A stretch of 64,000 bases of DNA from Franconibacter pulveris DSM 19144 (GCA_000621185.1 KK211223.1:269077-333076); one strand, 5' to 3'. Positions 54,034 to 63,947 are shown, counted from the stretch's first letter. Translations and numbers: made by a program. The notes: a model not told the origin generated them from the sequence alone.

Positions 54034-55701
54034 ATGTTAAACCGAGTCAAAGTTGTTACCAGCTTATTATTTGTGCTGGGGCTATTTGGGATTTTACAAA
54101 TGGCTTCCGGTGGTCTGTTCTTCAATGCCATCAAAAATGACAAAGAGAACTTCACAATTCTGCAAACCATCCGCCAGCAGCAGTCTACGCTGAATGCCAG
54201 CTGGGTGGCCCTGCTCCAGACCCGCAACACCCTGAACCGCGCCGGCATCCGCTACATGATGGACGCCAACAACATGGGCAGCGGGGCGACCGTTAACGAA
54301 CTGATGCAGATTGCCACCACCTCGCTTAAGCAGGCGGAAGAGAAGTGGGCGGCCTATCAGGCGCTGCCGCGCGACCCTCGCCAGAGCGAGCAGGCGGCGG
54401 TGGAGATCAAGCGCAACTACGATATCTATCACGGCGCGCTGGCCGAGCTTATCCAGCTGCTGGGCGCGGGCAAAATTAATGACTTCTTCGACCAGCCGAC
54501 CCAGAAATACCAGGATGGCTTCGAGAAAGAATATAACGACTACATGCAGCAGAACGACAGCCTCTATCAGCTGGCCGTAGATGGCAATAACGGCTCTTAC
54601 AGCCTGGCTATCTGGATCCTGATTGGCGTGCTGGCGGTTGTGCTTGCGGTGATTATCGCGGTCTGGTTCGGCATTCAGAAAGCGCTGCTGGCGCCGCTTC
54701 ACAGCCTGATTGAGAGCATTCGCCATATCGCGAGCGGCGACCTGGTGCGTCGTATCGACGTGGAAGGCACCAACGAAATGGGCCAGCTGGCCGATAGCCT
54801 GCGCCATATGCAGGGCGAACTGGTACGCACGGTAAGCGTGGTGCGCACCGGCGCGGACGCTATCTATAGCGGCGCCAGCGAAATTTCCGCCGGCAATAAC
54901 GATCTCTCCTCCCGTACCGAGCAGCAGGCGGCTTCGCTGGAAGAGACCGCAGCCAGCATGGAGCAGCTGACCGCAACCGTGAAGCAGGACGCCGAAAACG
55001 CCCGTCAGGCGAGCCAGCTGGCGCTGAGCGCCTCTGAAACGGCGCAGAAAGGCGGCAAAGTGGTGGATAATGTGGTGCAGACCATGCGCGATATTGCGGG
55101 CAGCTCGCAGAAAATCGCCGACATCACAAGCGTTATCGACGGCATCGCCTTCCAGACCAACATCCTCGCGCTTAACGCCGCAGTCGAAGCGGCGCGTGCG
55201 GGCGAACAGGGCCGCGGCTTTGCGGTGGTTGCAGGCGAAGTGCGCAACCTGGCGCAGCGCAGCGCTCAGGCGGCAAAAGAGATTAAAGGCCTTATCGACG
55301 ACTCCGTGAGCAAAGTCGACGTGGGCTCAACACTTGTGGAAAGCGCGGGCGAAACCATGGGTGAAATCGTCAGCGCGGTGACGCGCGTAACCGACATCAT
55401 GGGCGAAATCGCTTCTGCTTCCGACGAGCAGAGCCGCGGTATCGACCAGGTAGGTCTGGCGGTGTCTGAAATGGACCGCGTGACCCAGCAGAACGCCTCG
55501 CTGGTGGAAGAATCCGCTGCAGCTGCGGCGGCGCTGGAAGAGCAGGCGAGCCGCCTGACGCAGGCTGTCACGGTGTTCCGCATCAAGCAGGACGCCCGTG
55601 AAGTGGTTCAGGCGACGCCTGCGCCGAAAGCGCCTGTCGCCCCGGTCGCTCTGCGCAAGCCGGTAGTGGCCGATGGCGGCGACAACTGGGAAACCTTCTG
55701 A
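54034..55701 (+). CDS. tsr: Serine chemoreceptor Tsr
   Basis: The 555-residue methyl-accepting chemotaxis protein is very close to E. coli Tsr. It has TM1 ([20 protein letters not shown]), a periplasmic sensor with the ligand-binding [20 protein letters not shown]2 ([20 protein letters not shown]), a HAMP domain, the conserved hairpin tip ([20 protein letters not shown]) and methylation helices. The C-terminal NWETF pentapeptide tethers CheR and CheB. A sigma-28 promoter precedes it and a strong terminator follows. Confidence 0.96.
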   Translation: MLNRVKVVTSLLFVLGLFGILQMASGGLFFNAIKNDKENFTILQTIRQQQSTLNASWVALLQTRNTLNRAGIRYMMDANNMGSGATVNELMQIATTSLKQAEEKWAAYQALPRDPRQSEQAAVEIKRNYDIYHGALAELIQLLGAGKINDFFDQPTQKYQDGFEKEYNDYMQQNDSLYQLAVDGNNGSYSLAIWILIGVLAVVLAVIIAVWFGIQKALLAPLHSLIESIRHIASGDLVRRIDVEGTNEMGQLADSLRHMQGELVRTVSVVRTGADAIYSGASEISAGNNDLSSRTEQQAASLEETAASMEQLTATVKQDAENARQASQLALSASETAQKGGKVVDNVVQTMRDIAGSSQKIADITSVIDGIAFQTNILALNAAVEAARAGEQGRGFAVVAGEVRNLAQRSAQAAKEIKGLIDDSVSKVDVGSTLVESAGETMGEIVSAVTRVTDIMGEIASASDEQSRGIDQVGLAVSEMDRVTQQNASLVEESAAAAAALEEQASRLTQAVTVFRIKQDAREVVQATPAPKAPVAPVALRKPVVADGGDNWETF

Positions 55702-55722
55702 TTCCTCTCAGCTAAGTCCATC

Positions 55723-55757
55723 AACCCCCGTCCTGTGACGGGGGTTTTCTTTTTTCA
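55723..55757 (+). terminator. Terminator of tsr
   Basis: A perfect 10-bp stem (55723-55732 with 55737-55746) and a CTGT loop are followed by a T-rich run (TTTTCTTTTTT). Confidence 0.92.
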
Positions 55758-56017
55758 GCCCAGCGATAAAACTATTGCCGGAATATTCTTAGCCGCTTTT
55801 CTGGTTTCGTTGAAATAATTTCCATACAGCGTGCTTCTTCGCTTCGCTTATTTTTGTGCGGATTAATGTATAAGCGTGGCGGTAAAATCTCGCACTTCCG
55901 TGCCGATAAAAATAAAATTTCCTCTCTGATTTTTTATTAATTACGTAAGCTAACAGCGTTTTTATATTTATTAACAATTTCTTTCGCTCCGCTTTTATTT
56001 TTCCCCCGTGCCGTAGT

Positions 56018-56026
56018 CTATGCTTA
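56018..56026 (+). promoter_or_regulatory. Possible sigma-S type -10 element
   Basis: CTATGCTTA with flanking T and TAA fits the sigma-S extended -10 pattern (KCTAYRCTTAA-like) and lies 76 bases before the first stress-protein start. No -35 hexamer is seen. Confidence 0.4.
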
Positions 56027-56101
56027 TAACTATGTGATTGAATAATGACTATTTATTACGCGAATATTGTTCGGGAATATCGACCAGAGCCAGGAAACGC
56101 T

Positions 56102-56512
56102 ATGTCAGATAAACATGATGATAACGAAACGACAAAGCCGGACGCAGAGCAGGCGCTGACGCTGGCCGAAGAGCAGGCGGAAATCACTAAAACGAAAGTT
56201 GTGGATCGCCGTATTCGCTTAACCCGAACTACGCACTCAGAAGAGAAAATGCTTGAAACGGAATTATCTCAGGAACAGGTATTCATCGAGCATGTCATAA
56301 AAAATGAACCCGTTGATGAAAATAACATTCCGCAGGTTCGTGAGCAGGGGGATACATTAATTATCCCGGTAATAGAAGAGCAGGTCGAAATTATCAGGCG
56401 TTATGTCCTGAAAGAGGAAGTTCATATTCGCAAAGTGAAAACGACCGAGCCTTATCAGGAAAAAGTGATTTTACGACGCCAGGAGTTTGATATTTCCACG
56501 GATGAGGAATAA
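56102..56512 (+). CDS. YsnF/AvaK (DUF2382) domain protein, short
   Basis: The 136-residue soluble protein is almost entirely one DUF2382 domain: ALTLAEEQAEITKTKVVDRR, a charged middle, LIIPVIEEQVEIIRRYVLKE, then VHIRKVKTTEPYQEKVILRR. The start ATG at 56102 has AGGA upstream; a frame from 56045 would add 19 residues. The domain occurs in PRC-barrel and stress proteins; function is unknown. It precedes a longer DUF2382 protein gene by 41 bases. Confidence 0.85.
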   Translation: MSDKHDDNETTKPDAEQALTLAEEQAEITKTKVVDRRIRLTRTTHSEEKMLETELSQEQVFIEHVIKNEPVDENNIPQVREQGDTLIIPVIEEQVEIIRRYVLKEEVHIRKVKTTEPYQEKVILRRQEFDISTDEE

Positions 56513-56553
56513 ACGGAACGTAACCCAAAACCGAAGCACGAGGAGAATCTGTT

Positions 56554-57768
56554 ATGGCACATGAGAAAATCGTTACTGCTTTTAAACAGCTTCAGCAGGC
56601 GGAAGTGGCAAAAGAGAAACTGATTGCAGAGGGTATCGCGGAACACAACATCGATATCATCTCAGGTGAACGGCTGCGGGTTGAAGACAAAGAAATACGC
56701 CACCCAAGCTTCTGGCAGCGGTTGTTTGGCGACGACGTGGATGATGATTACGCAGAAGAGTACAACCAGGCGATTCGTACGGGCGGCGTGCTGCTGACAG
56801 CGCGCGTGGATAAAGATGACGCAGACCGTATTGAGGCGCTGCTGGATGAATATTCATCTGATTATGCTTCCTCCGGCACTTACGGCGGCTACGGCGTGGG
56901 TAAAAGCCCGGAAAATGCCGACCGCGACCGCGAATTTATGGGCGAAACCGATGATGTGACCGGCACCGGCCGCACGACGGGCAGCCTGAACAGCGGCCTC
57001 GCGGGCATCGGCGCAGCAGGCGCAGGCGTGGCGGGGGGCACCATTAACGATCCGTCTGAAAAAGTGCCCGGCACAAGCGATGATACGGTGCCGGATGCGG
57101 ATGATTTAACCCGCGATCGCACCCTGACCGGCCAGGGCGGCGCGGATTACGTGGATGACGATACCCTGCGCGATCGCGATGTCACGGGCCGTACTGGCGC
57201 GGGGCTGGTGGATGATGATGACATTAGCAACCGCGATCTGACTGGCCGCACAGGCATAGCGGATGATGACGATATTGCTAACCGCGGCTACGGCACGCCG
57301 GGCAGCGCCGTACCGACAGCGGCTGGCGCGATAAGCGGTGCCGACCGCGATGAGACGCTGAAGCTTGCAGAAGAGCAGGTGGAAATTGGCAAACGACGCG
57401 TGAGCGATGGTGTCGTGCGTCTGCGTCGTTACACCGTGGAAGAAGATGTCTCGGAGGATATTTCGCTTTTCGATCAGCATGCCGACGTATTCCGCCATGC
57501 GGTAGACGAACCCGCCTACCTGAACGACGTTGACTGGTCGGAAAAAACCATCGAAGTGGAAGAGTCTCATGAAGTGCCGACGGTGAACAAAACCGCCCGC
57601 GTGCGTGAAGAAGTGGGCCTGCGCACCGAAGGCAACGAGCGGGTAGAAACGGTGAAAGATACGGTGCGCCGGCAGGAGGTGGAAGTGGATAAATCTGGCG
57701 CCGACCGCCTTTCCGATACCGATAGCGACCGTCTGAAAGAGGATGACGATCCGCTGCTGCGCAAATAA
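56554..57768 (+). CDS. YflT-like plus DUF2382 stress protein with Asp-rich repeats
   Basis: The 404-residue protein has an N-terminal domain of about 95 residues like the general stress 17M/YflT domain (IVTAFKQLQQAEVAKEKLIA). A low-complexity centre follows (about 100-255) with Gly-rich and Asp-rich repeats, in which units like DDDTLRDRDVTGRTGAG recur three times. The C-terminal DUF2382 domain (LKLAEEQVEIGKRRVSDGVV) ends in acidic DRLKEDDDPLLRK. There is no signal peptide. It is probably co-transcribed with the shorter DUF2382 gene and is followed by a strong terminator. Confidence 0.87.
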   Translation: MAHEKIVTAFKQLQQAEVAKEKLIAEGIAEHNIDIISGERLRVEDKEIRHPSFWQRLFGDDVDDDYAEEYNQAIRTGGVLLTARVDKDDADRIEALLDEYSSDYASSGTYGGYGVGKSPENADRDREFMGETDDVTGTGRTTGSLNSGLAGIGAAGAGVAGGTINDPSEKVPGTSDDTVPDADDLTRDRTLTGQGGADYVDDDTLRDRDVTGRTGAGLVDDDDISNRDLTGRTGIADDDDIANRGYGTPGSAVPTAAGAISGADRDETLKLAEEQVEIGKRRVSDGVVRLRRYTVEEDVSEDISLFDQHADVFRHAVDEPAYLNDVDWSEKTIEVEESHEVPTVNKTARVREEVGLRTEGNERVETVKDTVRRQEVEVDKSGADRLSDTDSDRLKEDDDPLLRK

Positions 57769-57788
57769 TCTTGCTTCAGCGAAACCGG

Positions 57789-57818
57789 CCCGCGCTGCCC
57801 CGCAGCGCGGGTTTTTTA
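57789..57818 (+). terminator. Terminator of the DUF2382 operon
   Basis: A 10-bp GC stem (57789-57798 with 57802-57811) and a CCC loop are followed by TTTTTTATT, 21 bases past the stop. Confidence 0.9.
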
Positions 57819-57824
57819 TTGTCT

Positions 57825-58211
57825 TTAGCCTGCGGTGATCTCGACAAGGTTGCCGTCCGGGTCTTTCAATACCGCTTCGTAAAAACCGTCGCCGGTCATG
57901 CGCGGCCCGCTCAGCAGAATGCCCGCCTCTTTCGCCCGGTGCGCCAGCCGGTCTACCGCCTGTTTATCGCCGACGTCCAGCGCGATATGCGCCCAGCCGC
58001 CATGTTCTTTATCGGCAGGCCCGTCGGGGAGCGCGGGCAGCGACATCAACTCAAGCGTGGCGCCTTCCGACAGCGTTACAAAACGCGAGGTGAAGCCCGG
58101 GCGGTTTTTACTGACGTAAAGCTCGCCTGCTTCAGCATGGAACCAGTCGGCCCAGAAGCGGGCCTGCGCGTCGAGATCAGTTGTCCACAGTGCGACATGG
58201 GCGATTTTCAT
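57825..58211 (-). CDS. VOC-family (glyoxalase-fold) protein
   Basis: The 128-residue product has the paired beta-alpha-beta modules of the vicinal-oxygen-chelate family: KIAHVALWTTDLDAQARFWA, then the second half starting GGWAHIALDVGDKQAVDRLA and ending YEAVLKDPDGNLVEITAG. Likely metal ligands are His5, Glu54-like, His75 and Glu125. Substrate is unknown (glyoxalase/dioxygenase-like). The start lies inside the 3' end of the DeoR-type gene (35-base overlap), so the two are coupled. Confidence 0.87.
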   Translation of the reverse strand: MKIAHVALWTTDLDAQARFWADWFHAEAGELYVSKNRPGFTSRFVTLSEGATLELMSLPALPDGPADKEHGGWAHIALDVGDKQAVDRLAHRAKEAGILLSGPRMTGDGFYEAVLKDPDGNLVEITAG

Positions 58212-58995
58212 TCACATTTTCTCCCGAAGGTAAGAGGGCATGAAGCACCGCGCCGCCGTGCTGGCGAACGTCCAGCTCCATCTCCGGGTGCGCGTTGCGT
58301 GAGGTAATGAGGTAATCGACATCGGCTGCGCCCATGAAATGGTACGGGGCAAAGCGGCCGGGTTTGTCGCTGCTGCATAACACCGCCACGCTTCCTGTAT
58401 GGGCCAGAAGCTGCTGCTTAAACTGCGCGTCCTGATAATGCAGCGCGCCGAAGCCGCTCTGCGTTTCAAAGGCGCAGACGCCGATAAAAGCGACATCAAA
58501 GCGAAAGGGCCTGAGTTGCTCAAGCGCCCGGATATCCACCGCGCCGCCGACCTGCTCGTTCAGCTCTCCGCCCAGCATGATGGTGCGGATACCCGGTTTC
58601 GCCAGCAGCCGGGCGGCGATATCGACGCTGTTGGTGACGACAGTCAGGTCGCTGTCGCGCGGCAGCAAATCCGCCAGCAGCAGGTGCGTGCTGCCCGCAT
58701 CGAGATAGAGCAGCTGGCCGGGGCAGAGAATGTGCAGCGCCGCCTGCGCCAGCGCCTGCTTTTCATCGGCGCTTACCGCAAGGCGCATCTGCGGCGTGCC
58801 GCTGGCGGGGGAGGGAAGCAGCGCGCCGCCGTAGGTGCGTTTGCATCTCCCCTGGCGGGCCAGCTCACGCAGGTCGCGGCGGATGGTCGCTTCGGTGGCG
58901 CCAAGGCGCAGCGCCAGGTCGGCGGCCATCACTTTGCCATCCTCTTTCAGGATGTTAAGAATGATGGTCTGCCGTTCATCAGGAAAGAGTTTCAT
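58177..58995 (-). CDS. DeoR-family transcriptional regulator
   Basis: The 272-residue protein has an N-terminal winged helix (FPDERQTIILNILKEDGKVM, LALRLGATEATIRRDLREL) and a C-terminal sugar-phosphate-sensing DeoR domain (LYLDAGSTHLLLADLLPRD, TNSVDIAARLL, FIGVCAFETQSGFG). Three helically phased octamers just upstream (59018-59055) look like its own operators. The 3' end overlaps the VOC gene. Confidence 0.9.
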   Translation of the reverse strand: MKLFPDERQTIILNILKEDGKVMAADLALRLGATEATIRRDLRELARQGRCKRTYGGALLPSPASGTPQMRLAVSADEKQALAQAALHILCPGQLLYLDAGSTHLLLADLLPRDSDLTVVTNSVDIAARLLAKPGIRTIMLGGELNEQVGGAVDIRALEQLRPFRFDVAFIGVCAFETQSGFGALHYQDAQFKQQLLAHTGSVAVLCSSDKPGRFAPYHFMGAADVDYLITSRNAHPEMELDVRQHGGAVLHALLPSGENVNENRPCRTVDN

Positions 58996-59017
58996 ATCGC
59001 CATTTCATTGGTATGGA

Positions 59018-59055
59018 ATGTTCATGAATGTACATCAATGAATACAAATGTACAT
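59018..59055. promoter_or_regulatory. Phased operator array upstream of the DeoR-type gene
   Basis: ATGTTCAT at 59018-59025 and ATGTACAT at 59028-59035 and 59048-59055 start 10 and 20 bases apart, so all three face the same side of the helix. They lie 23-60 bases before the DeoR-type start codon, which suggests autoregulation. Confidence 0.6.
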
Positions 59056-59065
59056 TGCTGGCGAT

Positions 59066-59103
59066 AAAAAACGCGATCCCGGCTACACCGCCAGGATCGC
59101 GTT
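59066..59103 (-). terminator. Terminator of dsdA
   Basis: A perfect 10-bp stem (59070-59079 with 59094-59103) is followed by a TTTTT run on the minus strand, 6 bases past the dsdA stop codon. Confidence 0.85.
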
Positions 59104-59109
59104 ATGGTC

Positions 59110-60426
59110 TTAACGCTGGCCTTGCAGGTATTTTTCCCGCTCAGCCTGCGGCACCATGCCGCCGCCCGTGGCCCAGACCAAATGGGTGGCGTTGTTAAGC
59201 TGCGCCGTGGTGAAACGGGAGAGGTAATCCGCCGTCAGCCGCCATGGGCCTGGCATGCCCGCCAGCGCGGAAGGCTCAAGCGTAATATGTTCTGCTTCAT
59301 GGAGCTGGCGCAGCAGGGCGAACAGCGTTTCGTCGGCTACCGTAAAGTAACCGTCTATCAACCGTTCCATCGCCCGCCCCACGAAGCCGGAGGCGCGACC
59401 AACGGCAAGACCGTCGGCCGCCGTGACGTTATCAATGCCCAGTTCCTGAACGGAAATCGCCTCATGCAGGCCGGTGTGCACGCCAAGCAGCATGCACGGA
59501 GAGTGCGTGGGTTCGGCAAACAGGCAGTGAACGTTGTCGCCAAAAGCGAGCTTCAGACCAAAGGCGACGCCGCCCGGGCCGCCGCCCACGCCGCAGGGCA
59601 GGTAGACGAATAGCGGGTTATCGGCGTCCACGGTCACGCCTTGTTGTATAAACTGTTGTTTAAGCCTTTCCCCTGCTACCGCGTAGCCAAGGAACAGCGT
59701 GCGGGAATTTTCATCATCAATGAAAAAGCAGCGCGGATCGCGCTCTGCCGCCTTGCGCCCCTGCTCCACCGCCACGCTGTAATCCTGCTCGTATTCCACT
59801 ACCTCTACGCCATGCTCGCGCAGCAGCGTTTTTTTCCACTGGCGGGCGTCGGCGGACATGTGCACGCTCACGTTAAAACCGAGCTTTGCGCTCATGATGC
59901 CAATGGACAGCCCCAGATTGCCGGTAGATCCTACCGCGATGCGATACTGGTTAAAAAACTGACGAAAGGCGGGAGTGGCGAGTTTACGGTAATCATCCTG
60001 AAGGCTAAGCAGCTTCGCCTCCAGCGCCAGCTTCTCGGCGTGAGCCAGCACCTCATAGATGCCGCCGCGCGCTTTAATGGAGCCGGAGACAGGCAGATGG
60101 CTGTCTTTTTTCAGCCACAGCATGCCGGGCAGCGGCTGACCGTAACGCTGCGCCAGCGCGTTTTGCATGGCGGGCACCGGCGCCACCTCCGATTCAATGA
60201 TCCCCTGTGTGGCGCGCGTTTGTGGGAACACCTCGGCGATATAAGGCGCAAAACGTGCCAGCCGCGCTTCGGCGTCGCGCACGTCGGCTTGCGTCAGCCC
60301 GACGTAAGGCAGCCCTTCAGCAAGGGAAGTGGCGGCGGGGTTAAACCAGGCGGTTTCGCGCAGGGCGATAAGATCGTTCAGTAAGGGAAAAGCGGCGGCC
60401 AGTTCGGCAGGGGAAGGCGTGGTCAT
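59110..60426 (-). CDS. dsdA: D-serine ammonia-lyase DsdA
   Basis: DsdA deaminates D-serine to pyruvate and ammonia using PLP. The 438-residue product aligns along its length with E. coli Dsd[17 protein letters not shown], the PLP Lys118 in [19 protein letters not shown], the phosphate-binding [19 protein letters not shown], and [21 protein letters not shown] start at ATG 60426 ([10 protein letters not shown]); 60492 would add 22 residues. Neither dsdC nor dsdX is adjacent, unlike the E. coli locus. The gene lies between the DeoR-type gene and opgB, all on the minus strand. Confidence 0.94.
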   Translation of the reverse strand: MTTPSPAELAAAFPLLNDLIALRETAWFNPAATSLAEGLPYVGLTQADVRDAEARLARFAPYIAEVFPQTRATQGIIESEVAPVPAMQNALAQRYGQPLPGMLWLKKDSHLPVSGSIKARGGIYEVLAHAEKLALEAKLLSLQDDYRKLATPAFRQFFNQYRIAVGSTGNLGLSIGIMSAKLGFNVSVHMSADARQWKKTLLREHGVEVVEYEQDYSVAVEQGRKAAERDPRCFFIDDENSRTLFLGYAVAGERLKQQFIQQGVTVDADNPLFVYLPCGVGGGPGGVAFGLKLAFGDNVHCLFAEPTHSPCMLLGVHTGLHEAISVQELGIDNVTAADGLAVGRASGFVGRAMERLIDGYFTVADETLFALLRQLHEAEHITLEPSALAGMPGPWRLTADYLSRFTTAQLNNATHLVWATGGGMVPQAEREKYLQGQR

Positions 60427-60495
60427 GGCGTTCTCGCGTACGAAAAGGAAAAGAGCAGCATAGCAGCATGTGCGGCGAGGCAGAAACGGCATCAG

Positions 60496-60520
60496 GCCGC
60501 TGGCGTAAAGGGCCAGCGGC
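60496..60520 (-). terminator. Stem-loop after opgB
   Basis: A 9-bp GC stem (60496-60504 with 60512-60520) and a 7-base loop lie 8 bases past the opgB stop. No T run follows on the minus strand, so termination is uncertain. Confidence 0.4.
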
Positions 60521-60528
60521 GCGGTCTG

Positions 60529-62817
60529 TCACCCTTCGACATTCACCACTTTGATATCCACCATGCCGATACCCAACTGGCGCGGCGAGTGGCCGAGGAT
60601 ATTACCCTCGTTAGTGGTTTGCGGGTCCGGCGGCACGATGACCAGCGTGTTGCTGCGCGACGGGTTTTCAAAATGCAGCGTGGTGGTTGAGACATCGTTG
60701 CCAAGCGTCAACGTCTGCTCTTTGTCTCCCACCCGCACCGGAATCGGTTTGTTGGCGTTCGGGCCGAAGGCTTTCGCGGTGATAACCAGGTCGAATTTCT
60801 CCGGCAGCGGCGCGTTATATTCAATCTTCACTTCATTGCCGAGCTGCGCGTTTGACCAGCGCCCCCAGGATTCCGGACGCGAAATGCCGGTGAACTGCTT
60901 CACCTCTTCCGGCGCGCCCGCCACGTTAAAGACGAAGCTGTCAGCTTTGTAGCGAATATCGTTATCGACGATTTTCAGCAGGTCGACGTTGCGCTGGTAG
61001 CGGTCGGTGCTGATGACGGTGTCGCGAAACGCCGCTTTGCCCTGCCAGATGGTTTTATCCACCCGCTGCACTTTCTGCTCGCCGCCCAGTTGGCCCTGCG
61101 AGACGCAGAGGTCAGTAGAGAGCGCCAGTTCCGGCGCCCAGAGGCGCGCCATCTTGTAGCAGTTATCCACCCACAGGAAATTATCGCGCGGGGCGAAATC
61201 CGCCAGCTGGTAGCGCAGCGGCGCGGAGTATTCACTCTCCGGCAACGGCTCTATTTTCTTATCGGCAACGCGCAGCAGCAGCGGCAAGTGGAAGCGGCTG
61301 CCGGAGAACGCGATGGTTTTTTTCTGCTGATCGACCGTGAAGTCATCGATTTTGGTCGGGAAGTTCCACAGACGGATGATGTCCGGCTTCCAGGCGAGCA
61401 CTTTCTCTTTCATGTTCAGGAACACAGTCGAGAGCGACTGGCCGGAGATGCTGCTGCGCCCCAGTCCGATAAAGTTGTCGCCGCCCAGGATATCCAGCAC
61501 CGTTGCGCCGTTGTCCATGGTGCTGCGCTTCACCGCCACCACGTCCTGCTGCGGTTTATCGCCGCGCAGGATAAAGAACAGATTTTCCCTGTCCTGCTTG
61601 CTCAGGTATTTATAAGCCGTGTTGTTCATCGCCAGATGGTCGGAAGAGACCACGATGACCGTATTTTTGAAGTACGGCGAGGCTTTGATTTTGTTGATAA
61701 GCGCCGCGATATGCTCCTGGCTGCAGGTTACGGCGCTGAATGACTGATTCGGTTTGCCTTCGAACGCGTAGCTTTTACGCTGGCAGGTGCGCGAGACGAA
61801 GCCATCGGGATGATGGGTGTCCACCGTCAGCGCGAAAAGGGAAAAGCGTTTGCCCGCTTTCGACAGTTCTTCATACTTTTTCCAGACCTGCTCGAGCACC
61901 GTGTCGTCATAGAAACCCCAGTCGTTGCGATAGGCCGGGTCCGCCACGACGCCTTTCAGCTCCTCCGCGCCATACAGGTGGTCAAAACCATGGGATTTCA
62001 GGAAGACATCTTTGCCGGCGAAGCGCAGATTCGCGCCCTGCATAAAGTAGTTTTCGTATCCGGAGTTTTTCAGAATATCGCCAAGACAGATATTTTGCGG
62101 GAAGAAGCTCGACATTGAGGCCGAGGCGTTGCCCTCGAACGGCGCAAAAAGCGGAATGCCGCACTGGGAGGCGACCATACCGGCGATGGTGTAGTCGGTG
62201 CCGGGGAGCTGCATCGTTTTGCTGAAATCCAGCCCTTCGTTTTTCAACGCGCCCAGTTCCGGCGCAAGCTGCGGGAACGCCTGATCGTCAAAATAGGTGC
62301 GCTCCAGGCTTTCGCCGTAGATATACACCAGGTTCAACTGCGGGTCGGGGATCGTTTTATTCGGCTCTTTATAATACGTGGCGAAATCAGGGTCGCCTTC
62401 GCGGCTTTGCGATTTCACCAGTTCGGTTATCTGGCGAAACGCGGGGCTTGCGTCCACCGAGGCGAGCGCCAGCGCCAGCGCCAACAGGCTATAGCCAAGG
62501 TGATGCGGATGGCGACGGCGGCGCAATATCCAGGCGAGCAGACCGAACACCGCCACCAGGATGGCGATAAGCCCGACGGCGGGCAGAATGTATTTGGTCA
62601 CGCCTGCGCCGGTAAGGCTGTTGGTAAGGGTGTAAAGCACCGCGTCGTTAATGCCGTCGCCGGTAAAATAGTTACTGGCGTAAAGCGTAATGTTCAGGAT
62701 GACAAACAGCCCTAACACCACCAGCGTGGCGACAAACCACCAGGTATTGCGGCCCGCTTTTAGCGCGTAAATCGCCACGGAGGCGAGAAAAAAGACCACG
62801 GAAAGCAATTCTGACAC
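60529..62817 (-). CDS. opgB: Phosphoglycerol transferase I OpgB
   Basis: OpgB (MdoB) transfers phosphoglycerol from phosphatidylglycerol to periplasmic glucans. The 762-residue product has four N-terminal membrane segments (to about residue 95; for example [14 protein letters not shown] and [16 protein letters not shown]). A large periplasmic sulfatase-fold domain follows, with [38 protein letters not shown] (the Thr nucleophile region) and [13 protein letters not shown]. Length matches E. coli OpgB. The order dnaC-yjjA-opgB is as in E. coli. Confidence 0.95.
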   Translation of the reverse strand: MSELLSVVFFLASVAIYALKAGRNTWWFVATLVVLGLFVILNITLYASNYFTGDGINDAVLYTLTNSLTGAGVTKYILPAVGLIAILVAVFGLLAWILRRRRHPHHLGYSLLALALALASVDASPAFRQITELVKSQSREGDPDFATYYKEPNKTIPDPQLNLVYIYGESLERTYFDDQAFPQLAPELGALKNEGLDFSKTMQLPGTDYTIAGMVASQCGIPLFAPFEGNASASMSSFFPQNICLGDILKNSGYENYFMQGANLRFAGKDVFLKSHGFDHLYGAEELKGVVADPAYRNDWGFYDDTVLEQVWKKYEELSKAGKRFSLFALTVDTHHPDGFVSRTCQRKSYAFEGKPNQSFSAVTCSQEHIAALINKIKASPYFKNTVIVVSSDHLAMNNTAYKYLSKQDRENLFFILRGDKPQQDVVAVKRSTMDNGATVLDILGGDNFIGLGRSSISGQSLSTVFLNMKEKVLAWKPDIIRLWNFPTKIDDFTVDQQKKTIAFSGSRFHLPLLLRVADKKIEPLPESEYSAPLRYQLADFAPRDNFLWVDNCYKMARLWAPELALSTDLCVSQGQLGGEQKVQRVDKTIWQGKAAFRDTVISTDRYQRNVDLLKIVDNDIRYKADSFVFNVAGAPEEVKQFTGISRPESWGRWSNAQLGNEVKIEYNAPLPEKFDLVITAKAFGPNANKPIPVRVGDKEQTLTLGNDVSTTTLHFENPSRSNTLVIVPPDPQTTNEGNILGHSPRQLGIGMVDIKVVNVEG

Positions 62818-63139
62818 TACCGCACCCTCACAGACGGCTCACGCCGACAGGCTTAATTCCACTTTTTTAGCGCTACAATCTAACTTTGCTGTCACGCTCC
62901 TGCAATTCTAGTGTCATGGTTTTGTGCTGTTGTTCGGAATTGGTTTAGATACGTTATTTTTTGACGCGTATCGCATCGCTGTGCGGCGGCGTTTTGCCGC
63001 CTGTTAGCCTTTTTCCTGTCTGGCGGTTTGCACCATGCGGTCAATACGAAATAAGCAGGGGCTTCAGGACGCGTGGTAAGCCAGATAAGCGAGGGGAGAA
63101 AAAGCGAACCCGGCGCGGCGACGCGCGCCGGGAGAGGCG
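62818..63139. other. Intergenic region between yjjA and opgB
   Basis: About 320 bases without a gene. The right end carries the yjjA terminator hairpin at 63109-63132 and the left part should hold the opgB promoter. Nothing else was recognised. Confidence 0.6.
63100..63132 (-). terminator. Terminator of yjjA
   Basis: A perfect 9-bp GC stem (63109-63117 with 63124-63132) lies 7 bases past the yjjA stop and is followed by TTCGCTTTTTCT on the minus strand. Confidence 0.8.
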
Positions 63140-63649
63140 TCAGGAGAGGAAATTCACGCCCTGTTTTAGCACGATGTCGCAGGCTTTGGTTTTCACCTTC
63201 TGGGCAAGCGGCGTGGTGCCGATGTTGTTCAGGTTTAAAGGCTGGCCGTCGCCTGTATCAAGCAGGCCCTGAGCGCCCTGCAGGAAATCGGGCTCCTGCT
63301 GCTGCTCCTGCGGCGTCGTGATGCCGAGCTTCTCCATCACCTGATTTTTAATATTCTCCGTACTGGTGGCGGAGACCAGCTTCTGCTTAATGCAATATTG
63401 CAGAATGCCTGCCGCGTTAGGCATGGTTTCGGCGCTCAGCGTTGAGGCGCCGCCGTTAAGCAGGCCGGTGAGCGAGGAGAGCGAAAGGCCGCCCTGCTGG
63501 GTCGTGGAGGCGGTTGCGCCGTTGCTGCTCTGCTGGCTGAGTTGACTGGCGGCGCTGGAAAGGGATTCCTGCCAGCTGGCGGCCTGGGCATTGCCGCACA
63601 TAAAGCCAGCGGCGATCGCCGCAAGGCAAATACTTTTCACTGCTTTCAT
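63140..63649 (-). CDS. yjjA: DUF2501 periplasmic protein YjjA
   Basis: The 169-residue product has a signal peptide (SICLAAIAAGFMCGNAQA, cleavage before ASWQ), a Ser/Gln/Thr-rich stretch, and the DUF2501 body (AAGILQYCIKQKLVSATSTE, LAQKVKTKACDIVLKQGVNF). Two cysteines could pair. It matches E. coli YjjA in size and in its position between opgB and dnaC. The ATG at 63649 is the start; a GTG directly before it is less likely. Function is unknown. Confidence 0.92.
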   Translation of the reverse strand: MKAVKSICLAAIAAGFMCGNAQAASWQESLSSAASQLSQQSSNGATASTTQQGGLSLSSLTGLLNGGASTLSAETMPNAAGILQYCIKQKLVSATSTENIKNQVMEKLGITTPQEQQQEPDFLQGAQGLLDTGDGQPLNLNNIGTTPLAQKVKTKACDIVLKQGVNFLS

Positions 63650-63781
63650 CACGCTTACTCTCTTTTATGGCAATAACGCCGGAAAACTGGCCCGAGTATA
63701 ACGACGCTGGCGGCGTAAATAAGCTCTCACTGCGCGCTAATTCGCAAAACGGCCTGCACAACGGCACTTTCCAGTTTTTTC

Positions 63782-63907
63782 TTAGGCGGCAGGGCGCGTT
63801 TTACCAAAACGGCGCTGGTCATCGGCTTTGCGCAGGGCGATGCTGATACTCACGCCTTCGCCCGCCGCGGGCAGCGGGCGGTGCGGGCGAAGCGTATTCA
63901 GCGACAT
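63782..63907 (-). CDS. Possible 41-residue small protein between dnaC and yjjA
   Basis: A frame starting MSLNTLRPHRPLPAAGEG and ending RFGKTRPAA runs from 63907 to 63782. It is basic and shows core-like codon use. There is no Shine-Dalgarno (a run of C precedes the ATG), so translation is doubtful. I list it as a candidate only. Confidence 0.2.
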   Translation of the reverse strand: MSLNTLRPHRPLPAAGEGVSISIALRKADDQRRFGKTRPAA

Positions 63908-63947
63908 CGGGGGGGATGAGCGCCAGGCGTGGGCGGGAGCGTAAAAA

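Larger units (their letters stand above)
55702..56101. other. Intergenic region between tsr and the stress-protein genes
   Basis: After the tsr terminator the sequence becomes AT-rich with no credible gene. Near its right end, CTATGCTTA at 56018-56026 resembles the extended -10 element of sigma-S promoters, without a recognisable -35. Confidence 0.5.
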
